A DNA stretch of 64,000 nucleotides from positions 56,404 to 120,403 of the forward strand of contig CALGTD010000072.1 in NCBI GenBank assembly GCA_937901895.1, given 5' to 3'. How positions within the stretch are numbered: position 1 is the stretch's first letter; each line of letters starts with the position of its first letter. Below the pieces are notes generated by a model. It made no database searches. It saw only the letters and a list, made by a program, of their open reading frames with translations, and was not told the origin of the DNA. Source of the stretch: an uncultured Spartobacteria bacterium. GTDB lineage: Bacteria > Verrucomicrobiota > Verrucomicrobiia > Chthoniobacterales > JAATET01. Below are positions 51,662 through 59,589 of this stretch, piece after piece. A program made the translations under genes and the position numbers.

Positions 51662-52140
51662 CCGGATTGTCTACAACCCTGACGTGGGACGAAGCGGCGG
51701 AGTGGATTGGCCGGGAATTGCATCGGCTGATGGAGCGGCAGGCCGAATGGATCGGGACGGAGGACCTCCTGCCGGATGAAGAGTCCAACGCGTGTGCCGT
51801 GCGGGATCTTCGGTCTCTGGATGCGGAAACGCGGGAAACGCTCGACGCTGCGGTTGCCGAGTTTGCGGACCGGGGGGAATGGCCGCCGCTTTCCATCGAG
51901 TGCCGGTATCTCCTCAGTCGCCGGTTGTTCTGTGCGCTGGACCTTCTTCACACGCTGTCGCTGCCGGCGGGACGCCCGCTGGTTCCTCAGTCCACGGCGA
52001 CTCCGAAGGAGATTCTTTTGTGGCTTTTGAACATCACGTGGCGGTCGCGTGCCGAGCGATGGCTGCAGATCACGGGCAGTTCCCGCCTCCAAACGCCGTC
52101 GAATCCTGCGATCCACGGAGATTTCGGAGGAGGCCGCTAG
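51658..52140 (+). CDS. hypothetical protein, coupled to the small gene upstream
   Basis: A 160-residue product preceded by an excellent ribosome site (GGGGAGGAG directly before ATG 51658). The protein is acidic and helical (LTWDEAAEWIGRELHRLMER, LDAAVAEFADRGEWPPLSIE, YLLSRRLFCALDLLHTLSLP) with no transmembrane helix and no family I recognise. It ends two bases from the 3' end of the oppositely oriented sensor operon, with no room for a terminator between them. Confidence 0.55.
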   Translation: MTGLSTTLTWDEAAEWIGRELHRLMERQAEWIGTEDLLPDEESNACAVRDLRSLDAETRETLDAAVAEFADRGEWPPLSIECRYLLSRRLFCALDLLHTLSLPAGRPLVPQSTATPKEILLWLLNITWRSRAERWLQITGSSRLQTPSNPAIHGDFGGGR

Positions 52141-52141
52141 A

Positions 52142-53245
52142 TCAAAGGATCACCTGAACCGGAGCGAGCACGTCGAACTCGAGTTCACCGCGGGCGTCGT
52201 AACGCCCCTCGACGGAGGCATGCGCGTAATCCGCGATCTTTCGGCAGGTGGCGAGTTCGAGACCGAGGCTCATCGTGTAACCCTGGGAGCCCTTTGCGGA
52301 GACCTCATAGGGTTCGAAAAGTTTCTCCACACCCCGGCCCTCGAGCGACCGCTCGAAGATGCCCGTGCCGCCCAGGGTCACTCTCAAATGCGCCCCGTCG
52401 CGATGTTCAAGTGCTGTGCGGATGTGAATGCGCTTCGAACGCTGGGAGGCCATCGTCGCCAGCTTGCGCACAATCATCAGGATGGCCTCCGAAGAGCCGG
52501 AGACCTTGGTTCCCTGAGGGAGCGTGTCCTCGAGAATCGCGGCGATCGATTTTTCCTGGAGCGTGCGGACGATGGGGAGCAGCAACTCCCGGGGGGTGAA
52601 AATTTCCTCCACGCCCGCCGTGGCGAGATGGGACGCGGCCGTGTAGTCGACGATCTCCATGAGGATGTCATGCAGATGCGTGCCGGCCTCACGAATATGC
52701 TCGATCCAGTTGCGAACCTCCTTGTCACGGGGAGAGGCGGCGAGGAGATCCGAGAACCCGAGAATGACATTCAGGGGCGTGTTGAACTCATGGCAGAGCA
52801 GCGAGAAAAAGCTGTCGTGAACGCCCATCAGCCGGCGCTGCATGTCCTCCTTGCGGGCCGCATGCCGGTGAAAGACATCGAAGCCCTGGGACACAACCTT
52901 CCGCAGGTGGTGACGCTCGAATGGCTTCGTAAGGTAGTTGAATGCGCCGAGATTCAGCGCCGCGATGGCGCTTTCCGTGCTTTCGTAGGCGGTCAGGATG
53001 ATGATGTTCTGACTGTCGCGGATCTTCTTCAACCGCTGAAGCGTTTCGATGCCGGACATTCCCTCCATGCACAGGTCGAGGATGACGACCGGAAACGTAT
53101 CCTGCATCGAGGCGGCGACCGCCTCCTCCCCGCTGGCCACGGTGGTGACATCGTATTCGTCCTTCAGGACGAGGCTGAGAGTCTGTCTGACGAGCGGTTC
53201 GTCATCGACCACCAGCAATCTGCGACTGGAGTTTTCGGAAACCAT
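52142..53245 (-). CDS. response regulator fused to a histidine-kinase-like region (PhcR-like architecture)
   Basis: The 367-residue product begins with a receiver domain: LLVVDDEPLVRQTL, phospho-acceptor D57 in VILDLCMEG, and K107 in YLTKPF. A kinase dimerisation box follows with H152 in LLCHEFNTPLNVILGFSDLL. The C-terminal ATPase-like part has lost recognisable N- and G-boxes (IVRKLATMAS and TLGGTGIFERS stand in their places), so it may receive or sequester phosphate rather than bind ATP. REC followed by a kinase-like unit is the layout of Ralstonia PhcR. It is the last gene of the minus-strand operon. ATG 53245 overlaps the previous stop; GTG 53248 would add one residue. Confidence 0.82.
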   Translation of the reverse strand: MVSENSSRRLLVVDDEPLVRQTLSLVLKDEYDVTTVASGEEAVAASMQDTFPVVILDLCMEGMSGIETLQRLKKIRDSQNIIILTAYESTESAIAALNLGAFNYLTKPFERHHLRKVVSQGFDVFHRHAARKEDMQRRLMGVHDSFFSLLCHEFNTPLNVILGFSDLLAASPRDKEVRNWIEHIREAGTHLHDILMEIVDYTAASHLATAGVEEIFTPRELLLPIVRTLQEKSIAAILEDTLPQGTKVSGSSEAILMIVRKLATMASQRSKRIHIRTALEHRDGAHLRVTLGGTGIFERSLEGRGVEKLFEPYEVSAKGSQGYTMSLGLELATCRKIADYAHASVEGRYDARGELEFDVLAPVQVIL

Positions 53246-54420
53246 CACGCTCGACCGGATTTTTTCGCCGCGCCCGAGTGGCGGACGGTGTGCAGTGTGC
53301 CTTGATCCGCAGGGAAATAGAAGGAGAAAAGCAGACTGCGGTTCGGCTTCACCGTCACCTCCAGATCGCCTCCGTGGTGGTGGGCGATCAGGTAGCTCGA
53401 AGCGAGAAAAACCCCGAATTCTCGGGGATTCGCCCCGCGCGGGTTGAACGGGTGCAACAGGCTTTCGCCGGTGACATCGGGGCGAATGGGCTCAAAATCC
53501 TCGAAAACGACACAAATACCGCCGCCGTTCGTGCGGGGAAGCGGAGTGATTGCGATTTTCACCCGGCTGGAAGTGGGGAGGGAGACCACCTCCTCCGCGA
53601 TCATGAATCGGAAAAGCTTCTCGAGCTGCCCGGGGACGCCGCGCACGGCCGGCAGGCCGTCGGCGATCTGGAGGTCGATCGTGAGCGCCTTTTCCCTCCG
53701 GAGCATTTCGGTCGATTCGATGGAGCGGCGGAGGAGTTCCGCAAGATTCACCGCCTCGAAGTCGTCCGGCAAGGGCGGTTCGCTCAACTGCCCGAGGTCC
53801 TTGAGCGTGCGGGAGACCTCGTGGACGTGACGGTTCACACTGGCGACAAACTCGTTCGAGATCGCAGAAGCGCCATCCTCCTCGAGCATCTGGTCGAGAA
53901 TGAGCGTAACCGGGCAAAGCGCATTGTGGACGTAATGCCCGATCTTGGCTGCGATCACGGCCACGTCGTAGGTGCGACCCTCACGGATCTGTTCGCGAAA
54001 CTCTTCGAGTCGCTGTTCGAGATTCTCGTGCTCGCGGACCTCGGCCTCGTAGTGTTCCAGCGCCGCGGTGAGTGTTTGTTCGAGATCGTCGAGCCGCCAG
54101 GGCTTCGTGACGAAGGAGAAAACGGCCCCGGAGTTGATCGCTTCGATGAGGAGATCGAGGTCGCTGAACGCCGTCGTGAGAATCCGCACCGTCCGAGGAT
54201 ATTCGCGGCGCACCACTTTCAACAGTTCCACGCCGCTGGACTCGGGCATGCGCTGATCGGTCACGATGACGCCGATCTCGTCCGAGTGGGTGGCGAGAAC
54301 TTCGAGCGCCTCCCTGGCAGAGGCCGCCGAAAACACGGGGAAGCGCCGGGAAAATGCCCGGTGAAAATACTTCAGTGCCTTCGTCTCGTCATCGACGAGC
54401 AATACGCCTTTGCCTGCCAT
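53245..54420 (-). CDS. response regulator with degenerate kinase-like C-terminus
   Basis: A 391-residue protein. Receiver domain: VLLVDDETKALKYFHRAF, D55 in VIVTDQRMPE and K106 in FVTKPWRLDD. After a helical linker (EAEVREHENLEQRLEEFREQ) comes an H-box-like segment, IGHYVHNALCPVTLILDQML, where asparagine replaces the acidic neighbour of histidine. The C-terminal region keeps the overall ATPase shape (FGVFLASSYLIAHHHGGDLE) but lacks the N-box asparagine. The receiver closely resembles that of the next upstream protein (both contain A-L-K-Y-F and K-P-W). ATG 54420 is chosen; ATG 54447 is possible. Confidence 0.8.
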   Translation of the reverse strand: MAGKGVLLVDDETKALKYFHRAFSRRFPVFSAASAREALEVLATHSDEIGVIVTDQRMPESSGVELLKVVRREYPRTVRILTTAFSDLDLLIEAINSGAVFSFVTKPWRLDDLEQTLTAALEHYEAEVREHENLEQRLEEFREQIREGRTYDVAVIAAKIGHYVHNALCPVTLILDQMLEEDGASAISNEFVASVNRHVHEVSRTLKDLGQLSEPPLPDDFEAVNLAELLRRSIESTEMLRREKALTIDLQIADGLPAVRGVPGQLEKLFRFMIAEEVVSLPTSSRVKIAITPLPRTNGGGICVVFEDFEPIRPDVTGESLLHPFNPRGANPREFGVFLASSYLIAHHHGGDLEVTVKPNRSLLFSFYFPADQGTLHTVRHSGAAKKSGRA

Positions 54421-54457
54421 CGTCTCGCGTTTGCTGCGAACGATCATCGACCAATTG

Positions 54458-55552
54458 TTACATTCGCGCAATATCCGAAGCGGAAAATCTTTCGTAGAGT
54501 TCGCGGATCACCTGCTCGGCGTCCTCCGCTTCTCCACGCGGAGCGATCACCACCTCAAACGGAGAGTCGCCCGAGGAGAGACGGGAGAACTGGATGACCA
54601 GCGATGCGTCCGCCGCGGCAACGGCCACGACCAATTGGAGAAGCCGGATCGAAATTTCCGGGACCTGCCGCTCGACGAAAAGACCGAACAAATCGCCAAG
54701 CATGCCATCGGCGGGAAGGTTCGATTCCTGGATGCGCACGGTCACGCAGCGGTCGCCGTCGACCGAGACTTCGTTTCCTCCGCATGCCACGGTGGAAAGG
54801 AAGCTGCCGGCGGCGACCGCGACTCCATCCATGCCCGCGGCGTCGTCGGAGATGGCCACGGGAGCCCCGCCGGGTGGTGTGGACAGCCATTCCCGGCACT
54901 GAACCGCGGTGCGGTATTCGCTCAGGAGAAGCTCGGTGGGTTCAAACATCCGGAGATTGAACGCGCCATCCGCCGCGGTGGCGCGAAGGTCGTCCGGCAT
55001 GGCCTTGATCATGGCGGCCAGCGCGCGGCGGAATGTCGCCCTCTGCGACTCCTCCAGCGCATCCACGTGCAGAAGCAGCCATTTCATGCGGTCACTGCAG
55101 ATCACGCGCTGGAGGGTGGTCATTTTCAGCGCCATCAGCGCGTCGCGCTCCGAGAGCACCTGATGGTAGTCGGCTGCGCGCTGGAGGACCATGCCGAGCT
55201 CGTCGGTTTTCCACGGCTTCACGACATACTGATAGATGTGGCCGCGGTTCACGGCCTGGATCGCGCTGTCGAGATCTGAATAGGCCGTGGTGAGAATGCG
55301 CACGATGTTCGGCGCGGCGTTGCGCACGCGGCCAAGAAAATCCGCGCCAAGCATTTCCGGCATGCGCTGGTCGGAAAGGACGATGCCGATCTTCGCGCCC
55401 TCCCGGTTGAGGATCTCGAGTCCTTCAGCGCCCGATGTTGCCGTAAAGACCTCAAATTTCGGCGAGAACGCCATCCGGAAGTATTTCAGTGCCTTCTCCT
55501 CGTCGTCGACGTAGAGCACCGCGCAGGGGGATTTGGAGTCGTTGTTTAGCAT
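54458..55552 (-). CDS. response regulator with unknown output domain (PhcQ-like)
   Basis: A 364-residue protein. Receiver domain: AVLYVDDEEKALKYFRMAFS, D61 in IVLSDQRMPEM and K112 in VVKPW. The remaining 240 residues are a helical region (ALMALKMTTLQRVICSDRMK) and a C-terminal domain (LSTVACGGNEVSVDGDRCVT, FEVVIAPRGEAEDA) in no family I recognise; it may be a decayed ATPase fold. No DNA-binding domain is seen. The D-E-E-x-A-L-K-Y-F receiver signature and position after a sensor kinase suggest comparison with PhcQ. Its start overlaps the kinase gene by seven bases. Confidence 0.8.
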   Translation of the reverse strand: MLNNDSKSPCAVLYVDDEEKALKYFRMAFSPKFEVFTATSGAEGLEILNREGAKIGIVLSDQRMPEMLGADFLGRVRNAAPNIVRILTTAYSDLDSAIQAVNRGHIYQYVVKPWKTDELGMVLQRAADYHQVLSERDALMALKMTTLQRVICSDRMKWLLLHVDALEESQRATFRRALAAMIKAMPDDLRATAADGAFNLRMFEPTELLLSEYRTAVQCREWLSTPPGGAPVAISDDAAGMDGVAVAAGSFLSTVACGGNEVSVDGDRCVTVRIQESNLPADGMLGDLFGLFVERQVPEISIRLLQLVVAVAAADASLVIQFSRLSSGDSPFEVVIAPRGEAEDAEQVIRELYERFSASDIARM

Positions 55553-58176
55553 GTGTTGAGCGCCAATTCGGCAGTTGGAATTTCAATGGTGAAGACTGCC
55601 CCGCCTTGCGGCCGGTTCGCCGCACGGATGACGCCGCCGTGCGAAGCCATGATGGTATGGCAGATACTGAGCCCCATGCCCATCCCGGAGCCCACGTCCC
55701 GCGTGGTGAAAAACGGCTCGAAAATTCGTCCGATGATCTTCTCGTCGATGCCCGGACCGGAGTCTGCGAATTCGATGATGGCGCGTTCTCCGTGGGTTTG
55801 GCTGCGGATCTCGATTCGCCGCGGTGCGCCCGGCGGATTCACAGCAAGCGCCTTCGCCGCATTTCCGAACAGGTTGATGAAGACATGTGTGAGCTGGGTC
55901 TTCTGGCCGCAGACCGCCAGATCCTCGGGAATATCCACGTCGATCTCGATTCCCATCAGGTCCTTCGCAGCGATCTTCTGCGCGTTTTCCAGCGCCTGAC
56001 GGATCGGGAAGACCGAGCGCTGGTCCTGTTTCTCGGGGTATGCGAAGTCCTTCAGGTGCGTGATCACATCGCGGATGCGTTCCATCCCCTCCTCGATGTC
56101 GGCGAGCAGGTCCTTCATGTCGTCGCTCAGCGAGTCCTGCGCCTGTCTGGCGACCGCGACGGCAGTGAGCGTGTAGTTGAGGGGGTTGTTGATCTCGTGG
56201 AGAAGGCCGGCGGAGAGTGAGCCGATGGCGTTCATCTTCTCGCTCTGGATGAGCATCAACTCCGTGCGCTGCAACTTCTCGATCGTCCTGCGCAGCTCCG
56301 CGTTGCTTTCGCGGAGGTCCTTTTGCAGTCCGCCCGTTCGCAGAAGGTTTGCGACGCGCGTCTTGACCTCCACACTGCTGAACGGCTTCGTCAGGAAGTC
56401 GTCGGCACCTGCCTCAAGCGCGTCGATCTTGGATTTCTCGTCCACACGCGCGGTGAGAAGCATGATCTTCACATCGGCGAACGCGGGATTCGCGCGGAGC
56501 TCGCGGCAGACGGTGAGGCCGTCCTTCCGCGGCATCATCCAGTCCAGCAGCACGAGGTCCGGCCGGTGCTCCGCCACGAGGGTCGCCACATTTCCGCCGT
56601 CCTGTGTCTGCACGACGCGATGGTTTTCGGAGAGCAGCGAAACCACATACCGGCGCATGTCCGGCTCGTCGTCGGCAACGAGCACGACTTCCTTTCCCTG
56701 GCCGACGACAGGCAGATCCTCCTGCGTCCCGTCGGTCTGGCTTCGCCAGCTTCGGTCGGCGCTGCGAAATGCCTTCTCGAACGGTTCCTCGCCCTCGGGC
56801 AGATCGATCGTCGCCGGCTCCGGAAGAGCCTCGTCGGATGCGTCGGCGTCCTCCTCGGCCACCGGCAGGCGGATGCGAAACGTCGAACCGTTTCCCTCGG
56901 TGCTTTCCACGTCGATCGTGCCGCCGTGCTGTTCAACGAGTTCCTTCGCGAGGGCGAGACCGATGCCGACCCCCTGTGTCTGATTGGCTGTGTTCGACCG
57001 CACCTGATGAAAGCGGTCGAAAATTTTTGAAAGATCCTCTTTCGGAATCCCGACGCCGGTATCCGCCACCTCGATCGCGGCGCCTTCCGCATCGGCGGAC
57101 CAGCGCACGGTGATCGTTCCGCCCGCGGGGGTGTATTTGATCGCGTTCGTGAGAAGGTTCACGAGCACCTTTTCCATGCGTGCGGGGTCGAAGACCGCCG
57201 TCGCCGCGGGATCGCCCTCCTCGACGCGGAAACGCAGGCGCTTCGCGAGGCCAATGTGGCGCACGGAGTCGACCATGCCCTTGAGATAGCCGCCGAGCTG
57301 GACCTGCTTTTTCCGAAGCACTTCACCGCCTAGGTCGAGTCGCGTGAGGTCGAGGAGGTCGTTGATGAGTTTGAGCAGGCGGAGCGTGTTCCGATGCACG
57401 AGCAGGAGTCCCTCGTGCGTCTTCGCATCGAGCGCGGCCGCGTTGGTGAGAATTGTTTCCACCGGGCCGAGAATGAGCGTGAGCGGCGTGCGCAGCTCGT
57501 GACTTACATTCGAGAAGAACTGGGTTTTCAGCCGGTCGAGGTCCTGCAACTCGCGGTTTTGCACGTCGAGCCGGTGACGCAACCGGAAGTCCTCGAAACG
57601 CACGCGCGACAGGAAGATGGTCATGCCCGAGCAGACGAGGGTCGTGATCAGGATGAACGACGTGTTGAAGCCGAAGAGCGGAAGCGACTCCGGCAGCTTG
57701 AAGCCGGGGTTCATGATGCACGCGGCCGCGTAGATCGCCAGCGATCCAAGGGACATGATCAACGTATCGACCACCGACCACGGCAGCAGACTTGACCATG
57801 TCATCAACACGAGGATGATGCCGGCAAAGTAGGGGGATTGCTCGCCATCGGTGAGAAACATCATCAGGCTGAATGACGACGTCATCACGAGGAGGGAAAG
57901 GATGCCCAGAACCCGTGCCCATGTGCGGCTGGGATTCGCCCGCTGCAGGTGAAGGATCGCCATGAAAACGAGAAGCACCGCGTCGACGCCGAAGCGGATC
58001 CCGACGAACTGCGCGAACCGGTCCGGATACAGGAAGTAGTCGAGCGTGATTCCCGACGGCATGCCGACGAGTGCGATCGCGTTCGCCACGATCACACTGC
58101 GGGCGAGCAGGCGTCCGTTGTGTTCGCGATACGCGGCCTTGATCTGCTCGTCGTTCTGGACCGCGGGTTCGTTCAT
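55546..58176 (-). CDS. membrane hybrid histidine kinase with two kinase cores and a central receiver
   Basis: An 876-residue sensor. Residues 25-190 hold about six membrane helices in place of a periplasmic domain, suggesting detection of a lipophilic signal in the membrane. Kinase core 1 has H226 (FSNVSHELRTPLTLI), N345 and DTGVGI at 372-377. The receiver (about 497-612) has D545 in VLLDWMMP and K597. Kinase core 2 has H660 in AGLLHEINNPLNYTL, N772, ADSGPGI and GMGMGLSICHTIM. Both cores look catalytically complete. It is coupled to the methyltransferase gene by an ATGA overlap. PhcS is the nearest functional analogue by gene order, though PhcS lacks this doubled layout. Confidence 0.9.
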   Translation of the reverse strand: MNEPAVQNDEQIKAAYREHNGRLLARSVIVANAIALVGMPSGITLDYFLYPDRFAQFVGIRFGVDAVLLVFMAILHLQRANPSRTWARVLGILSLLVMTSSFSLMMFLTDGEQSPYFAGIILVLMTWSSLLPWSVVDTLIMSLGSLAIYAAACIMNPGFKLPESLPLFGFNTSFILITTLVCSGMTIFLSRVRFEDFRLRHRLDVQNRELQDLDRLKTQFFSNVSHELRTPLTLILGPVETILTNAAALDAKTHEGLLLVHRNTLRLLKLINDLLDLTRLDLGGEVLRKKQVQLGGYLKGMVDSVRHIGLAKRLRFRVEEGDPAATAVFDPARMEKVLVNLLTNAIKYTPAGGTITVRWSADAEGAAIEVADTGVGIPKEDLSKIFDRFHQVRSNTANQTQGVGIGLALAKELVEQHGGTIDVESTEGNGSTFRIRLPVAEEDADASDEALPEPATIDLPEGEEPFEKAFRSADRSWRSQTDGTQEDLPVVGQGKEVVLVADDEPDMRRYVVSLLSENHRVVQTQDGGNVATLVAEHRPDLVLLDWMMPRKDGLTVCRELRANPAFADVKIMLLTARVDEKSKIDALEAGADDFLTKPFSSVEVKTRVANLLRTGGLQKDLRESNAELRRTIEKLQRTELMLIQSEKMNAIGSLSAGLLHEINNPLNYTLTAVAVARQAQDSLSDDMKDLLADIEEGMERIRDVITHLKDFAYPEKQDQRSVFPIRQALENAQKIAAKDLMGIEIDVDIPEDLAVCGQKTQLTHVFINLFGNAAKALAVNPPGAPRRIEIRSQTHGERAIIEFADSGPGIDEKIIGRIFEPFFTTRDVGSGMGMGLSICHTIMASHGGVIRAANRPQGGAVFTIEIPTAELALNTC

Positions 58177-59570
58177 GCGGGTTTGCGAATCGTCAGGAAG
58201 ACGTTGACGCCCGTTTCGTCGGCAAAGACTTCCGCATCCGTTCCCTTGGGTGCCAGGGACGCGAGGTGCTTTTCATCGCGGTAGATGAGATACCACTCGA
58301 GGAGGTGCTCCATCATTGCGATGTCCGGGTTGTTCGGGTGGACGTTGGTCGCGACGAGCAGGCCGCCCGGACGGATCCACCGGTAATACAGCGAAAGCAG
58401 ATTCCGGCAGACGTTGTCCGGGAAGTAGTCGAACAGGCCGCCGCAATAGATCATGTCGTAGCTCGGGAGGAATCCCTCACTCTCGAGATGGATGTTCTTG
58501 AGCAGGTCGTCGATGGACTTCTGGATGAACTTCACCGCCGGCTTCCGGCCCGTCTGCTCCATCGCCTCGTGGACGCGCCGGGTCGTGTATTGCAGCGTCT
58601 CGTCGTTGAAATCCATCAAATGGATCGCGCACTGGCTGGCGACCTCGTGATTGCGAATGAATCGCTGTGCCTCGATCGCCGGTCCGCACGCCACCGACAG
58701 CGCGGTGAAGATGCGCTGTTCCTCATCCGTCACGCGCTCCGCTTCCTCGGCAAGCTGGCGTTCGAGGATATTCACGCGGTTGCGGTGGGCGATACACGCC
58801 TTCACGCTCGTGGTGAGATCGTGAAAGATCTTCGCATACGTCGTCGTCCCGACCGACGGCGACTCCTGCAGCATCATGTTCACCATCTCGTAGTCGCCCG
58901 CGTAGCCGAGCGGCTTGTAATACGAGCGCCAGAGAAACGGCGCGCAGAGCATGTAGGGGTGGAGTTCCCGGCGGGCAAACGCCTTGTAGAGCACGGATTC
59001 CTCGTCGGGAATGCGGTTTGCCTCGGTCTGAAACTGGTTCAGCAGTTCGGTGAGTTTCTCCGCGACGGGCTTCTCGATGGATTCGCGGAAGCGAGAGGCC
59101 TTCTCCGGATTCGAGTCGTTGCCGACGATCGCGGTCTCCGCCTCCTCGATCCAGCGGCTCGTGCCCGAGAGAAAGTCGGAGAACTTGTTCACCGCGAGCT
59201 GATAGCCTTCGGAGAGTTTGAGGCCCTCCTCCCAGTCGTTGATGAAGCGGCTGATTTCGTTGTGCAGCGCCGGTCCCGGCTCGAGGTGCTCGAGATTGCT
59301 CCACGAGTCGATCAGGGTCACCGATGCGATGACCATCAATCCAGTGGTGACCAGGCTCGTGACGACTCCGCGGCCGCGGTAGATGACGCGTTCGCCGCGC
59401 ATTACGGAGATTTCCTGGAGGACCTCACTCAGCTGGATGAGGGAGAAGGGATTGTAGACTTCGAAGACGGCGACCGATCTCGAGATGTGGACAAGGGTTC
59501 CGCGCCCTTGAAGCCCCGAGGTGTTGGTGAAGGCGACAAGACTGTCGATGCCGGCGAGTGCTTTTTCCAC
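58173..59570 (-). CDS. SAM-dependent methyltransferase of the 3-hydroxypalmitate methyl ester type, with PilZ-like N-terminus
   Basis: The 465-residue product has two parts. The first 100 residues are beta-rich (GRGTLVHISRSVAVFEVYNP, GRGVVTSLVTTGLMVIASV) and resemble a PilZ fold, but the RxxxR and D/NxSxxG c-di-GMP motifs are not evident. The remainder is helical, then a methyltransferase domain with DEEQRIFTALSVACGPAIEA, CAIHLMDFNDETLQYTTRRV, YDMIYCGGLFDYFPDNV and IRPGGLLVATNVHPNNP. This is the family annotated as extracellular-factor 3-hydroxypalmitic acid methyl ester synthases (PhcB-like). The start is GTG 59570, 19 bases after the polyketide synthase stop; the frame stays open upstream. 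Confidence 0.8.
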   Translation of the reverse strand: MEKALAGIDSLVAFTNTSGLQGRGTLVHISRSVAVFEVYNPFSLIQLSEVLQEISVMRGERVIYRGRGVVTSLVTTGLMVIASVTLIDSWSNLEHLEPGPALHNEISRFINDWEEGLKLSEGYQLAVNKFSDFLSGTSRWIEEAETAIVGNDSNPEKASRFRESIEKPVAEKLTELLNQFQTEANRIPDEESVLYKAFARRELHPYMLCAPFLWRSYYKPLGYAGDYEMVNMMLQESPSVGTTTYAKIFHDLTTSVKACIAHRNRVNILERQLAEEAERVTDEEQRIFTALSVACGPAIEAQRFIRNHEVASQCAIHLMDFNDETLQYTTRRVHEAMEQTGRKPAVKFIQKSIDDLLKNIHLESEGFLPSYDMIYCGGLFDYFPDNVCRNLLSLYYRWIRPGGLLVATNVHPNNPDIAMMEHLLEWYLIYRDEKHLASLAPKGTDAEVFADETGVNVFLTIRKPA

Positions 59571-59589
59571 GTTCGTCAGATAGGGTTGA

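Noticed and set aside
52049..54597. Two long plus-strand frames (418 and 439 residues)
   Set aside because: They lie opposite clear receiver/kinase genes and translate to Asp/Glu/Arg/His-rich text without domain motifs; these are antisense shadows.
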